DNA of 64,000 bases from Scybalousia_A sp963540815 (GCA_963540815.1 CAUTQY010000002.1:104917-168916), one strand, 5' to 3'. Positions 44,828 through 53,877 are shown, counted from the first letter of the stretch. The notes: generated by a model not told the origin, from the letters alone. A program made the numbers and translations.

Positions 44828-45820
44828 CTAATAATTTATTTTCAAAACAGCACATCTCAAAAAACTTTCCAAAAGCAAAATCATTACAACCCACAAACAA
44901 ATTATATGACCTTCATCATCGTTTTTTTTGTATAAAGAGGTTTTTATTATTGTTTTTTCCAACTTGTCTATTTCCGTAAATATTTCTTGTAAAGAGGCAT
45001 CACTCGTACTTCGAAAATATTTTCCGTGTGTTTCGGAGGCTATTTTTTTTAATAAATCTTCGTCTATCTGAGTTTCTATTGCTTGTCTTTGCACACCAAA
45101 AGAAGTAGGTATGCTTATAGTAGCCTTACCCGTGGAACCTATGCCTATGGTATATACTCTTATGGAATGTTTTTTTGCCAACAAAATAGCAGATTCGGGG
45201 TCTATTTGCCCGGTGTTATTTACGCCGTCGGTAAGCAATATTATAGTTTTGCTTTTGGATTTTGAGTTTTTTATTCTATCTACCGCCAAACTTAGACCGT
45301 CTCCTATGGCAGTGCCATCTGCAAGTTCTCCTACCCTAACATTAGAAATCAAATCCGTTAACACACCGTGGTCTATTGTTGGAGGACACTGTGTAAACGC
45401 CTCTCCCGAAAAAATCACCAACCCTATTTCGTCCGTTTTTTGCTTTTGTATAAAATTTATGGCCGTTTGTTTGGCACACTCCAACCTATTGGGTTTGAAA
45501 TCCTCCACTAACATAGACGGAGAGATATCCAATGCCAACACTATATCTATACCCATAGTATCTTTGTTGTACTTGGAAAAAGAAAAATGAGGTCTTGCTA
45601 CGGCTATTATTAACAAAGCACAAGCCAGTACTCTTAAAAAATCAGGAAGAAGTCTTAGTTTGATTCTCCAAGTACTATTTGCAGAAAGCATTTGAGAAAA
45701 ATCGGAGTATTTTATGTAAGCATAACGAGGCTTATCTTCCTTTACAATCCAAATTATTAGTACGGGTATAACCAAGAGAAACAAAAGAATGTATGGACAG
45801 GAAAAAGAAATCAAACTCAT
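44828..45820 (-). CDS. batA: BatA: membrane-anchored von Willebrand factor A domain protein
   Basis: Encodes 330 residues with the same plan as BatB: helices at about residues 9-26 and 60-75, VWA domain with D98-I-S100-P-S102, and a C-terminal helix. The stretch MGIDIVLALDISPSMLVEDFKPNRLECAK is typical of BatA, and TILLTDGVNNTGQIDP supplies the second metal loop. Its ATG overlaps the stop of the upstream gene by ATGA (45817-45820). BatA and BatB probably form a hetero-oligomer at the membrane. Confidence 0.9.
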   Translation of the reverse strand: MSLISFSCPYILLFLLVIPVLIIWIVKEDKPRYAYIKYSDFSQMLSANSTWRIKLRLLPDFLRVLACALLIIAVARPHFSFSKYNKDTMGIDIVLALDISPSMLVEDFKPNRLECAKQTAINFIQKQKTDEIGLVIFSGEAFTQCPPTIDHGVLTDLISNVRVGELADGTAIGDGLSLAVDRIKNSKSKSKTIILLTDGVNNTGQIDPESAILLAKKHSIRVYTIGIGSTGKATISIPTSFGVQRQAIETQIDEDLLKKIASETHGKYFRSTSDASLQEIFTEIDKLEKTIIKTSLYKKNDDEGHIICLWVVMILLLESFLRCAVLKINY

Positions 45821-46767
45821 GGCTTATCCTCCTGTTTTTCTTCTTTTATTAAATCTTCGTTGTCCGTTATCGCACGGCCGTTGGAAATAACAAAATCTTT
45901 TGCTTGCTGCATAACGAAAGTATTCTCAGAAATACTCGGTTGATATTTTGCAAACTTAACCAAATCCGCAATTTCGAAAATGGAACGTATTCTTTTTGTA
46001 TCCTCCATTGAGATTTTTTTTGTTTGCAAAGCCTCTATAATTTGTCGGGAAGTCATTTCAAAAGCCTCTATATCAAACCTTCTAAAGATATATCTCCATA
46101 CTATATCCGTAAGTAAAATGTAATGTTGTTTTATCTGATTGTTTGCTATATAATTGGCGTTGTTTAAGGTATACAAAGCTTTGAGAGCCTCCGTATCTTC
46201 GGGGTCTAATGTGATAGTGTGAACAGATTTTTGATTTTGTTTTTTTGTCCGACGTTTCTTTATCCGTTTTATCACATAGACAATAATTAAAATTAATGCT
46301 ATTATTCCTATTGTAATAATTCCTATTGTTACAACTTCCATAAAAGTAACGGGAACTTTTTGTATGGGTTTTAAAGCCTTTACGTCTATATTTACGGTAT
46401 CTACTATAGGGTAATTTACTTTTATTGTGGGAGGGTTGATTTCATAAATGGCTTGTGAGGAATTTTGCTCATAAAGATAGTATTTGGGCAGAATAATGTC
46501 GCCTTGCGCAAAGGAGGTAAAAACGAAATTATATTTTGTTTGAGTTGAGTTGCTGTCTATTGTTTTAGAAATAAGAGTTAGAGTGTCGGAAAACCGATAG
46601 GGAGTGTTAAATATTAGTCTGGTCGGTGTTTTCGGTATTGAAAAAGAATAAAATATTCTATCTCCAAGCATATAAGCATTTTTGTCTGTTTTGCCCGTGA
46701 TATGTTTTTGCGCACAAAGAGGTAAACATAGTGAGATAAGCAATATGTAAAGAATTAACCTTTTCAT
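45817..46767 (-). CDS. Single-pass membrane protein of the Bat operon
   Basis: Encodes 316 residues. A signal peptide (RLILYILLISLCLPLCAQ) is followed by a beta-rich extracytoplasmic region of about 130 residues, a membrane helix (VVTIGIITIGIIALILIIVYVI, about residues 153-175), a basic stretch KRIKKRRTKK, and a helical cytoplasmic domain. Proteins of this plan (DUF4381- or BatD-like) occupy the same slot between DUF58 and BatA genes in related operons; I place it by position and topology, not by a clear motif. The ATG at 46767 is 4 bases after the DUF58 stop; an upstream ATG at 46794 would overlap that gene and add a charged tail before the signal peptide. Confidence 0.75.
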   Translation of the reverse strand: MKRLILYILLISLCLPLCAQKHITGKTDKNAYMLGDRIFYSFSIPKTPTRLIFNTPYRFSDTLTLISKTIDSNSTQTKYNFVFTSFAQGDIILPKYYLYEQNSSQAIYEINPPTIKVNYPIVDTVNIDVKALKPIQKVPVTFMEVVTIGIITIGIIALILIIVYVIKRIKKRRTKKQNQKSVHTITLDPEDTEALKALYTLNNANYIANNQIKQHYILLTDIVWRYIFRRFDIEAFEMTSRQIIEALQTKKISMEDTKRIRSIFEIADLVKFAKYQPSISENTFVMQQAKDFVISNGRAITDNEDLIKEEKQEDKP

Positions 46768-46771
46768 ACTT

Positions 46772-47632
46772 TTACATTTTTTCTCTTTTTGCAAATAATT
46801 TTATGAGTGACTTGGTATAATCGTCAGTTGTTAACAAAGAGGTGTAATCTATGCCGAGTTTTTTTAATGAGTTTTCAAACTCAAGTTTTCTCTCCATTCC
46901 GTACTTGGAAAAACTTTCCCTATTTTTTTTGTCGGCAGTATCTATCCAGACGCTTTTGTTATTTTCGGCATCTTTGATAAGTATCAAACCTAGATTTGGC
47001 AATTTGTTTTCCATAACGTCATTAACAATGATGGCACAAACATCGTGTTTTTTAGAGAAAACGGATAAACTTTTACTTACCTGCCCCAAGCCGTCTGTTA
47101 TGAGAAAACAGGTGCAACGTTTTTTTATCACATTGTTTATGTATTCAAAGGGTTCTTTAAGAGAGGTTTTTGCCTCCTTGTTTTTAACGGAAAGAATTTC
47201 CCTTATTATTCTAAGACAATGAGTCGTACCTTTTTTGGGAGGAATGAATTTTTCAACCTTATCGGAAAAAAGTATTGCTCCGACCTTGTCATTGTTTGCA
47301 ATAGCCGAAAAGGCAATAGTTGCTGCTATTTCCGTTATTATTTCGGATTTCAAATCTCCTTTTGAAGCAAAGAAAGTAGAACCGCTGACATCTAACATGA
47401 GCATTATGGTCATCTCTCTTTCTTGCTCAAAAATTTTCACAAAAGGTTTGTTTAATTTTGCCGAAACATTCCAATCTATACTTCTAACATCATCCCCATA
47501 CATATATTCTCTTACCTCGGAAAAAGTAATACCGCTTCCTTTAAATGCGCTGCGATATTGTCCCGAGAAAACATCCCTAGACAACCCCCTGGCTTTTATT
47601 TCTATTTTATGAACTTTTTTTAATAAATCCAT
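46772..47632 (-). CDS. DUF58 domain protein of the MoxR/Bat operon
   Basis: Encodes 286 residues of a soluble, VWA-like protein. The DUF58 core is visible as FSEVREYMYGDDVRSIDWNVSAK followed by KPFVKIFEQEREMTIMLMLDVSGS, whose DVSGS is a MIDAS-type motif. DUF58 proteins usually follow moxR genes and are assumed to be substrates or partners of the MoxR chaperone. I chose the ATG at 47632 because the family starts MDLLKKVHKIEIKARGLS; an ATG ten codons earlier (47662) is also open. Confidence 0.88.
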   Translation of the reverse strand: MDLLKKVHKIEIKARGLSRDVFSGQYRSAFKGSGITFSEVREYMYGDDVRSIDWNVSAKLNKPFVKIFEQEREMTIMLMLDVSGSTFFASKGDLKSEIITEIAATIAFSAIANNDKVGAILFSDKVEKFIPPKKGTTHCLRIIREILSVKNKEAKTSLKEPFEYINNVIKKRCTCFLITDGLGQVSKSLSVFSKKHDVCAIIVNDVMENKLPNLGLILIKDAENNKSVWIDTADKKNRESFSKYGMERKLEFENSLKKLGIDYTSLLTTDDYTKSLIKLFAKREKM

Positions 47633-47710
47633 TTTTTCACCTTTTACACCGGGTTTATACAACTAAACAAACCGGTCATGTATTGGTACGTTAAAAAGCA
47701 TAAACTTTGT

Positions 47711-48694
47711 TTAAGGAACATCCACTTTATTTATTATTTCGTTGAGTATATCCGTACTTGTTATGTTTTCCGCCTCTGCCTCATAGGTTATACCTATTCT
47801 GTGCCGCATAACATCTTTTGCTACTGCGATTACATCTTCGGGTACAACATACCCTCTGCGATTGATGAAGGCGTATGCACGAGAAGCCAAAGCCAAACAT
47901 ATACTTGCCCTTGGCGAAGCTCCAAAAGATATGAATTGTTTAAGATTTTCCAACTTATACTGCTCGGGAAAACGAGACGCAAAAACCATATCGATAATAT
48001 AGTTCATTATTTTTTTGTCTATATAGACTTGCTTTACCGCTTGTCTTGCTTTTAGAATATCTTCTTTGCTTACCACAGAATTAATTTCGGAAGGGGTCAT
48101 AGCTATTTTTTGCTTAAGTATTTCCCTTTCTTCCTCTATGCTAGGATATGATACAACTATTTTTAGCATAAACCTATCCAATTGTGCCTCAGGCAAAGGG
48201 TATGTTCCCTCTTGTTCAATAGGATTTTGTGTGGCAAGGACAAGAAAAGGGCTCTCCAAGTTATATGTAGCATCTCCTATGGTTACTTGTCTTTCTTGCA
48301 TAGCCTCCAATAGAGCCGACTGTACTTTGGCAGGAGCTCTGTTGATTTCGTCTGCAAGTACGAAATTGGAAAAAATAGGACCTTTTTTAACGATAAAACT
48401 ACTATTCTGAGGGTTGTAAATCATAGTTCCCATAACGTCGGCAGGCAATAGGTCGGGAGTAAATTGTATTCGAGAAAAATCGGCGTTTATACTCTTAGCC
48501 AAGCAGGAAATAGCAAGAGTTTTTGCCAAACCCGGCATTCCTTCCAAAAGTATATGCCCATCGGATAGCAAACCTATAAGCAAACGTTCCACCATGTTTT
48601 TTTGTCCTACAATGGTTTTGCCAATCTCATCCGTTATGATTCTAACAAAAGAACTTTCTCTCTCTATCTCTCTGTTTAATTCCGTTATGTCCAT
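47711..48694 (-). CDS. MoxR family AAA+ ATPase
   Basis: Encodes 327 residues of a chaperone-like ATPase. Walker A is GMPGLAKT at residues 52-59, the Walker B stretch is FVLADEINRAPAKVQSALLEAMQE, and sensor 1 is LATQNPIEQEGTYPLPEAQLDRF. MoxR proteins activate or assemble partner complexes carrying VWA domains, here the DUF58, BatA and BatB proteins encoded next. It is the first gene of the operon. Four copies of a five-base repeat lie about 50 bases ahead of its start. Confidence 0.93.
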   Translation of the reverse strand: MDITELNREIERESSFVRIITDEIGKTIVGQKNMVERLLIGLLSDGHILLEGMPGLAKTLAISCLAKSINADFSRIQFTPDLLPADVMGTMIYNPQNSSFIVKKGPIFSNFVLADEINRAPAKVQSALLEAMQERQVTIGDATYNLESPFLVLATQNPIEQEGTYPLPEAQLDRFMLKIVVSYPSIEEEREILKQKIAMTPSEINSVVSKEDILKARQAVKQVYIDKKIMNYIIDMVFASRFPEQYKLENLKQFISFGASPRASICLALASRAYAFINRRGYVVPEDVIAVAKDVMRHRIGITYEAEAENITSTDILNEIINKVDVP

Positions 48695-48744
48695 AGTACT
48701 TTAATATAAAAAACACGAAATAAAAACGGAAAAACAGTTTGTTT

Positions 48745-48764
48745 AGTATAGTATAGTATAGTAT
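48745..48764. repeat. Four tandem copies of AGTAT upstream of moxR
   Basis: Exact (AGTAT)x4, 51-70 bases upstream of the moxR start on its promoter side. No TAnnTTTG box is visible for this operon, so the repeat may be part of or near the promoter. Confidence 0.85.
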
Positions 48765-48821
48765 TACTTTCACAACACTATATTTCATATTGAAAATAAA
48801 GTATTAACAATGAGATGAAAC

Positions 48822-48854
48822 AAAAAACAAGTTGATTATTTCAACTTGTTTTTT
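48822..48854 (-). terminator. Terminator behind the DUF4249 gene
   Basis: A stem of about 14 bp (48822-48835 and 48841-48854) with a 5-base loop and A/T tails on both sides, 4 bases after the stop of the minus-strand lipoprotein gene. Confidence 0.85.
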
Positions 48855-48858
48855 TGTT

Positions 48859-49884
48859 TTACGGAACGATATTAATTATTTTTTGTAACTCAATATAGAA
48901 GTTATTGGAAATTTGACTTTGATTTATAACTTTCGTCTCTGTGTTTTTGGAAGCAAACAAACCGTAGCCGTTTATTATATTGGAATACATAGGTTTGTAA
49001 TTCAAAGAGTTTTCGGAGGCGTTGTTTGTGGACATGTAGTCGGACATATCTTTGTTGCAACCGTATACGCGTATAACAAAATTTTGATTGCTTGGTATTT
49101 TTACGGAGGTTTGCGATTTTTGAGCAAACTGTTCTTTAAGCTTTTGAATTATATCATTGATAGTTATTCTTGTGTAATTATCCTGTTGAGTTAGTCCCGT
49201 CACTTTTCTGGCCATCATAGTCATGTCAATAGAATCTATCTCTCTTGTGCCGTTTTTTCCGTAATAAAATATAAGGTTCAACTGAAAAGTTTTTGCTCTA
49301 TTTTTGTCACGAGACAAATTATTGTCGTATCCACTCCAATGTATATCTTTGAAAGCGTTTAAATAGTCGTTAGAGTTAGAGGAGTTCATAAATTTCATGT
49401 CTGTACTTGTAACGGAAAAACTTTCTAACATGTATGTAGAGGCAGAAACCGTCAAACCTGTTTGTTTATTTGTGATTATTAACTTGTAATAAGGATATTC
49501 TTGCAGTTGATTTTTTGTTACGCAATACCAAATGGGAGTGTTTTCACTAAAAAAACTACCGTCTTCTTTATTTTTTGTAGTATAGCCAAAGGTATAACTT
49601 TTCTTTTCGTTTATAGTATCGTCCATAGTATAAGCAAAAAGTTTCACCTCCAAATCCTCCGGTTTATAATACAGGCTATCCTTGTTTTTTGCATAAACCA
49701 AGGCGTTGCCGTTAGACAAAAAACATCTTTCTACTCTTGCAAAAGTAGTGTCGGCATTTTTGTCCAAAATACAATAGACCATCATTTGCTCCTTATAATC
49801 GCCATTGGGGTCAAAATCCACTTCACAGCTTATAAAGCAAAAACAAATCAAGAATAAGCCAAGAAAAGAAAGATATTGTTTCAT
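48859..49884 (-). CDS. DUF4249-type lipoprotein
   Basis: Encodes 341 residues. The signal peptide ends in the lipobox FISC (Cys20), so it is a lipoprotein. VDFDPNGDYKEQMMVYCILDKN just behind the Cys is the usual start of DUF4249 proteins. The rest is beta-rich without catalytic motifs. In other Bacteroidota such lipoproteins often pair with TonB-dependent receptors; none is here. It starts 13 bases after arcC, so the two are probably co-transcribed. Function unknown. Confidence 0.82.
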   Translation of the reverse strand: MKQYLSFLGLFLICFCFISCEVDFDPNGDYKEQMMVYCILDKNADTTFARVERCFLSNGNALVYAKNKDSLYYKPEDLEVKLFAYTMDDTINEKKSYTFGYTTKNKEDGSFFSENTPIWYCVTKNQLQEYPYYKLIITNKQTGLTVSASTYMLESFSVTSTDMKFMNSSNSNDYLNAFKDIHWSGYDNNLSRDKNRAKTFQLNLIFYYGKNGTREIDSIDMTMMARKVTGLTQQDNYTRITINDIIQKLKEQFAQKSQTSVKIPSNQNFVIRVYGCNKDMSDYMSTNNASENSLNYKPMYSNIINGYGLFASKNTETKVINQSQISNNFYIELQKIINIVP

Positions 49885-49897
49885 TTTTTTAAGATAT

Positions 49898-50836
49898 TTA
49901 CCAAATTATTCTTGTACCACAATCATCATTACCAAGTTGCCCTGCCTCAGTTATGATACACTCTTTGCCTCCGTTTTTTACATAGTAAAGAGCGGCGCGT
50001 ATTTTAGGCGCCATGCTACCCTCTCCGAATTGTCCTTGTGCCAAATATTCTTCGGCTTGTTTTACCGCTAAGGTATCCAGAGCAAATTCTCCTTCTTTAT
50101 TGTAGTTTATATATACTTTTGGCACATCCGTTAATATATAGAACTCATCCGCTCCTATTTCTACGGCAGTAAGAGCTGAGGCCAAATCTTTGTCTATAAC
50201 GGCCTCTACTCCACATATTTTTTTGTCCTTTTCTACCACGGGAATACCGCCTCCGCCGGCAGTTACTACCACATATCCCTCTGAGGCAAGTTGTTTGGTT
50301 AGTTCAACATTTTCTATTTTTACAGGGGTGGGAGAAGCAACAACTTTTCTCCAGCCTCCGCGTTTGGCGTCTTCTTTAAATGTTGCGCCGGTAAGTTTTA
50401 CATACTCATCTTTTTGTTCTTTGGTGTAATAGGGTCCAACGGGTTTTGTGGGATTTTTGAATCCTTCGTCATCTTTATCCACCAATACCTGAGTAAGTAA
50501 GACAACAACTTCCCTGTGGAGTCCTTCCTTTCTTATTACATTTCTAAGGCATTGGTCTATTATGTACCCTATGGAACCTTGAGTTTGCGCCCCGCAATAA
50601 TCCATAGGCATTGCTTCTACGGAAAATTGTTTTTTTCCTGCCTCATTTTGCAAAAGTATATTACCCACCTGAGGCCCGTTGCCGTGCGCGATAACAATGT
50701 TATAATCTTTTTTCAACAGGTTGCTTATTGCGTCACAAGTAGTCATTACATTCTTTATTTGCTCTTGATAAGTTCCTTTTTCTTTGCTACGTATAAGGGC
50801 ATTTCCTCCTAAGGCAACAACTGCTAATTTTTTCAT
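49898..50836 (-). CDS. arcC: Carbamate kinase
   Basis: Transfers phosphate between carbamoyl phosphate and ADP, giving ATP, ammonia and CO2 in the arginine deiminase route, or can run in reverse. Motifs are VVALGGNAL at the N-terminus, AHGNGPQVGNILLQNE, and VVTAGGGGIPVV. The length of 312 residues is normal from the ATG at 50836; the frame stays open upstream to 50950 but has no family likeness and crosses the promoter. arcA and arcB are not nearby. It shares a divergent promoter region with the permease gene. Confidence 0.94.
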   Translation of the reverse strand: MKKLAVVALGGNALIRSKEKGTYQEQIKNVMTTCDAISNLLKKDYNIVIAHGNGPQVGNILLQNEAGKKQFSVEAMPMDYCGAQTQGSIGYIIDQCLRNVIRKEGLHREVVVLLTQVLVDKDDEGFKNPTKPVGPYYTKEQKDEYVKLTGATFKEDAKRGGWRKVVASPTPVKIENVELTKQLASEGYVVVTAGGGGIPVVEKDKKICGVEAVIDKDLASALTAVEIGADEFYILTDVPKVYINYNKEGEFALDTLAVKQAEEYLAQGQFGEGSMAPKIRAALYYVKNGGKECIITEAGQLGNDDCGTRIIW

Positions 50837-50877
50837 ATAATATTTAAATAATAGTCTAACTGTTAAAAAATGAGTGG

Positions 50878-50885
50878 CAAAGTTA
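50878..50885 (-). promoter_or_regulatory. -7 box of arcC
   Basis: On the minus strand it reads TAACTTTG, 41 bases upstream of the arcC ATG and within 60 bases of the divergent permease promoter. Confidence 0.6.
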
Positions 50886-50939
50886 CAAAAAAAAATATTC
50901 CTATTAAGTTTTGGCAATATAAATATAAAAAGAAAGTAG

Positions 50940-50947
50940 TATCTTTG
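50940..50947 (+). promoter_or_regulatory. -7 box immediately before the permease ATG
   Basis: TATCTTTG with 6 bases between it and the ATG at 50954. Like two other genes in this window, the transcript should have no leader. No well-spaced -33 element is seen. Confidence 0.65.
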
Positions 50948-50953
50948 CACCTT

Positions 50954-52174
50954 ATGAGTTTTGCACTATATATAGCAAAAAGATTATTAAAACAAAGACA
51001 AGCAACATTCAGCCGTCCCATTGTTAGAATAGCGCAAGTGAGTATAATGCTTTCTTTTGCCATAATGCTCATATCCGTTAGTGTTTTACAAGGTTTTAAA
51101 AAAGAGATTCGCAACAAAATTTCGGGCTTTTATTCTCATATACAAATAAAACCTTATTCCACATCATACGTTAGAGACAACAATTCAACTTTTCATCTTA
51201 GCAAACAAGAGTTTCAAGGCATAAAAAATATCTCCGAGGTAAAGTCTATTTACCCTATACTTAATCAGTCTGGCGTTTTATTACAAAAAGACAATTTTAA
51301 CGGAGTAATTCTTAAAGGTATAAATTCGGATTACGATAGCAGCTTTTTTATTGATAATTTAATTCAGGGAAAATTTCCGACTCTGGATAAAGAATCTCAA
51401 CAAGAAGTTTTGGTTTCTCTTACCCTTAAAAACAAACTGAACCTTCACTTGAACGAAAAAATAAAAATATATTTCTATGTCAACGGAGGTTATAGGGCAA
51501 AAAACTTTTATATATCTGGTTTTTATGATACAGGGCTTGTAGATTATGATGAAAATTTTTTACTGTGCGATGTAAAGGTATTACAAAATATATTTTCTTT
51601 GGATTCTCTTTCCTATTCTTGTTATGAATTGAGATTTAAGGGTTTTTCTTCCGTAGAAAAATATTTTGAACAAATATATTATGTATTGGACAAGGACAAA
51701 AGTATTGATTCCGTTGTAGATATGGAACCGAACCTCTTTGCTTGGCTAAATCTTTTGGATAGTAATGTAATATTGATTATATTTATCATGATAGTGGTTT
51801 GTGTGGTAACGCTATCCTCCATTGTGCTTATAATGATTTATGAAAAAAAGTACTTGATTGGTATTCTCAAAAGTTTTGGTACGACAAACAAAACCATAAC
51901 AAAAATATTTATCTACAAAATAGGTTATTTAACCTTGCAAGGTATGTTGTACGGGAATGTTTTAGCCGTGGGTTTGGAGTCGATTCAAAAGAATTTTCAT
52001 ATAATTTCCTTAGACAAAGAAAGTTATTTTTTGAATACCGTACCCGTAGATATAAGCATTATTCATATACTTTTGATAAATACGGGCGTCTTTGTAATAT
52101 GCATGCTGGGTCTTTTGTTACCTTGCAGGAGTATAAACAGACTAAGTCCCACAAAGAATATGAAATCGGAATAA
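50954..52174 (+). CDS. FtsX-like ABC transporter permease (LolC/LolE type)
   Basis: Encodes 406 residues. One N-terminal membrane helix (about residues 22-44) is followed by a large periplasmic MacB-like domain. Three C-terminal helices follow: NVILIIFIMIVVCVVTLSSIVL, the IGYLTLQGMLYGNVLAVGL region and IIHILLINTGVFVICMLGLLLP. This 1+3 topology and the start LYIAKRLL fit the lipoprotein-releasing LolC/E group. The stretch YEKKYLIGILKSFGTTNKTI is the cytoplasmic loop that meets the ATPase. No ATPase gene is adjacent. The true start is the ATG at 50954; the upstream open frame runs through the promoter. Confidence 0.85.
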   Translation: MSFALYIAKRLLKQRQATFSRPIVRIAQVSIMLSFAIMLISVSVLQGFKKEIRNKISGFYSHIQIKPYSTSYVRDNNSTFHLSKQEFQGIKNISEVKSIYPILNQSGVLLQKDNFNGVILKGINSDYDSSFFIDNLIQGKFPTLDKESQQEVLVSLTLKNKLNLHLNEKIKIYFYVNGGYRAKNFYISGFYDTGLVDYDENFLLCDVKVLQNIFSLDSLSYSCYELRFKGFSSVEKYFEQIYYVLDKDKSIDSVVDMEPNLFAWLNLLDSNVILIIFIMIVVCVVTLSSIVLIMIYEKKYLIGILKSFGTTNKTITKIFIYKIGYLTLQGMLYGNVLAVGLESIQKNFHIISLDKESYFLNTVPVDISIIHILLINTGVFVICMLGLLLPCRSINRLSPTKNMKSE

Positions 52175-52185
52175 AATTTTTGTTA

Positions 52186-52193
52186 TAATTTTG
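52186..52193 (+). promoter_or_regulatory. -7 box of the small beta-barrel gene
   Basis: TAATTTTG, 22 bases before the ATG at 52216. Confidence 0.6.
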
Positions 52194-52215
52194 CAGTAAA
52201 TAAAGAAATAACAAT

Positions 52216-52653
52216 ATGAAAAAGTTTTTATTTGCATTTTTATTTTCCACAGGTTTATTTTTGTTGTCTGCCAATGCACAACAATGGGGGGTAGGAGCAA
52301 GATTCGGTTATTGGGACGGAGACGCATTTTCTTTGGAAGTAAAAAAATATAACCCTTCTTCCTCTATGGAATTTATAGGAACCTATTACGACAATAATAA
52401 TCTGGAATTCACTTTTCTATATCAATGGAAAAGAAGATTTGCGGAAAATTTTGATTTCTATTTCGGTTACGGAGCCTCTATTGCAGACTATGACCACGAT
52501 TTGGGCTTGGTATTTGACGGAGTGTTCGGAATAGAATGGTTTATTCCGCAATCTCCGCTTACTGTAGCAGTGGATTGGATACCTCAACTCAGACTTGTGC
52601 CGGAAACGGAATTTCGTGGCAACCTTTCCTTTATAATCAAATATACTTTCTAA
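52216..52653 (+). CDS. Small outer-membrane beta-barrel protein (predicted)
   Basis: Encodes 145 residues: a signal peptide ending SANAQ near residue 22, then short amphipathic strands rich in aromatic residues (WGVGARFGYWDG, FDFYFGYGASIADYD, FRGNLSFIIKYTF) and a C-terminal Phe, the pattern of an eight-strand outer-membrane barrel. I do not recognise a family. It stands 9 bases before the HD phosphohydrolase gene, with which it probably shares a transcript. Confidence 0.65.
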   Translation: MKKFLFAFLFSTGLFLLSANAQQWGVGARFGYWDGDAFSLEVKKYNPSSSMEFIGTYYDNNNLEFTFLYQWKRRFAENFDFYFGYGASIADYDHDLGLVFDGVFGIEWFIPQSPLTVAVDWIPQLRLVPETEFRGNLSFIIKYTF

Positions 52654-52662
52654 AACATATAA

Positions 52663-53877
52663 ATGACCTCCAATAAACTAAAAATTATAAATGACCCTGT
52701 TTACGGATTTATAAGCATTTCCAAACCTGAGTTGTACGATTACATACAGACTCCGTATGTTCAGCGACTTAGACGCATAAAACAGCTGGGACTAAGCAAT
52801 TTGGTCTATCCCGGAGCGGAACATACTCGTTTTTCTCATTCCATAGGAGCTATGTTTCTTATGCAACAAGCTCTGGATGTTCTAAGAAGCAAGGGAGAAC
52901 AAATTTCGGAAGAGGAATATCTTGCTTCTTTATTGGCAATATTGTTACATGATACCGGACATGCTCCTTTTTCTCATTGTTTGGAGGATTTCTTTTTTGG
53001 AGTTAAACACGAAGAGATATCTTTGCAATTTATGAGAAATCTCAATATCGGTAAGACTACAATAGATATTTTTTTGGACAAATATCCAAAGAGATTTCTC
53101 AAAGAATTGGTTTCTTCTCAAGTGGATACGGATAGGTTGGACTATCTGACAAGAGATAGTTTTTTTACGGGAGTCAGTGAGGGAGTCATAGGTACGGATA
53201 GAATAATAAAGATGTTTTCAGTTAATAATGATGAATTGGTTATTGACGAAAAAGGTATTTATTCCGTAGAAAAATTTATTATTTCTCGACGTTTGATGTA
53301 TTGGCAGGTTTATATGCACAAAACAGTGGTGGGTGCGGATTGCTTATTAAAAAACATACTCAAACGTGCAAAATATCTCGCCTTGCAAAACGATTTGATT
53401 CAAAACAATAAACACATAACCGAGCATCTTTTATACTTTTTGCAAAACGGACAGAAAACCCCAACGGACAATGAAGCCTTGCAGCACTTTGTCCTCTTGG
53501 ACGATACGGATATATGGTCTTCCGTTAAGGTGTGGTCTGAGCATAGAGACAAAATACTTTCTTTTCTTTCTCAAAGTCTTATAAATAGAGAGTTGGGACA
53601 TTTGAGCATACAAAAGAATAACTTTTCTCAACAAGATTTGTGTGACAGACGAAAAAAACTGATGTTAAAATATGGTAATACTTACTCTATGCAAGAAATT
53701 ACGGAATATTTTTCCGCTAATGACGAATTGCATAACAGAGCATATAGTTTTGACGATAGTAAAATAAATATTTTATACAAAAACGGGGAAATAAAAGAGA
53801 TATATGAAGCCTCCGACCAATTAGACAAAAGTTTCTTATCCAAATTTATAAAAAAATACTATTATTTTGAATTATGA
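52663..53877 (+). CDS. HD-domain phosphohydrolase (dNTPase-like)
   Basis: Encodes 404 residues. The metal-binding residues of the HD domain are visible: HTRFSHSIG (His54, His59), LLHDTGHAPFSH (His96-Asp97) and later VDTDRLDYLTRD. This plan is that of the HD superfamily close to SAMHD1 and dGTPases, which hydrolyse deoxynucleoside triphosphates, but many relatives have unknown substrates. The start MTSNKLKIINDPVYGFI is characteristic of this Bacteroidota group. It is followed by HAD phosphatase and recR genes on the same strand. Confidence 0.85.
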   Translation: MTSNKLKIINDPVYGFISISKPELYDYIQTPYVQRLRRIKQLGLSNLVYPGAEHTRFSHSIGAMFLMQQALDVLRSKGEQISEEEYLASLLAILLHDTGHAPFSHCLEDFFFGVKHEEISLQFMRNLNIGKTTIDIFLDKYPKRFLKELVSSQVDTDRLDYLTRDSFFTGVSEGVIGTDRIIKMFSVNNDELVIDEKGIYSVEKFIISRRLMYWQVYMHKTVVGADCLLKNILKRAKYLALQNDLIQNNKHITEHLLYFLQNGQKTPTDNEALQHFVLLDDTDIWSSVKVWSEHRDKILSFLSQSLINRELGHLSIQKNNFSQQDLCDRRKKLMLKYGNTYSMQEITEYFSANDELHNRAYSFDDSKINILYKNGEIKEIYEASDQLDKSFLSKFIKKYYYFEL

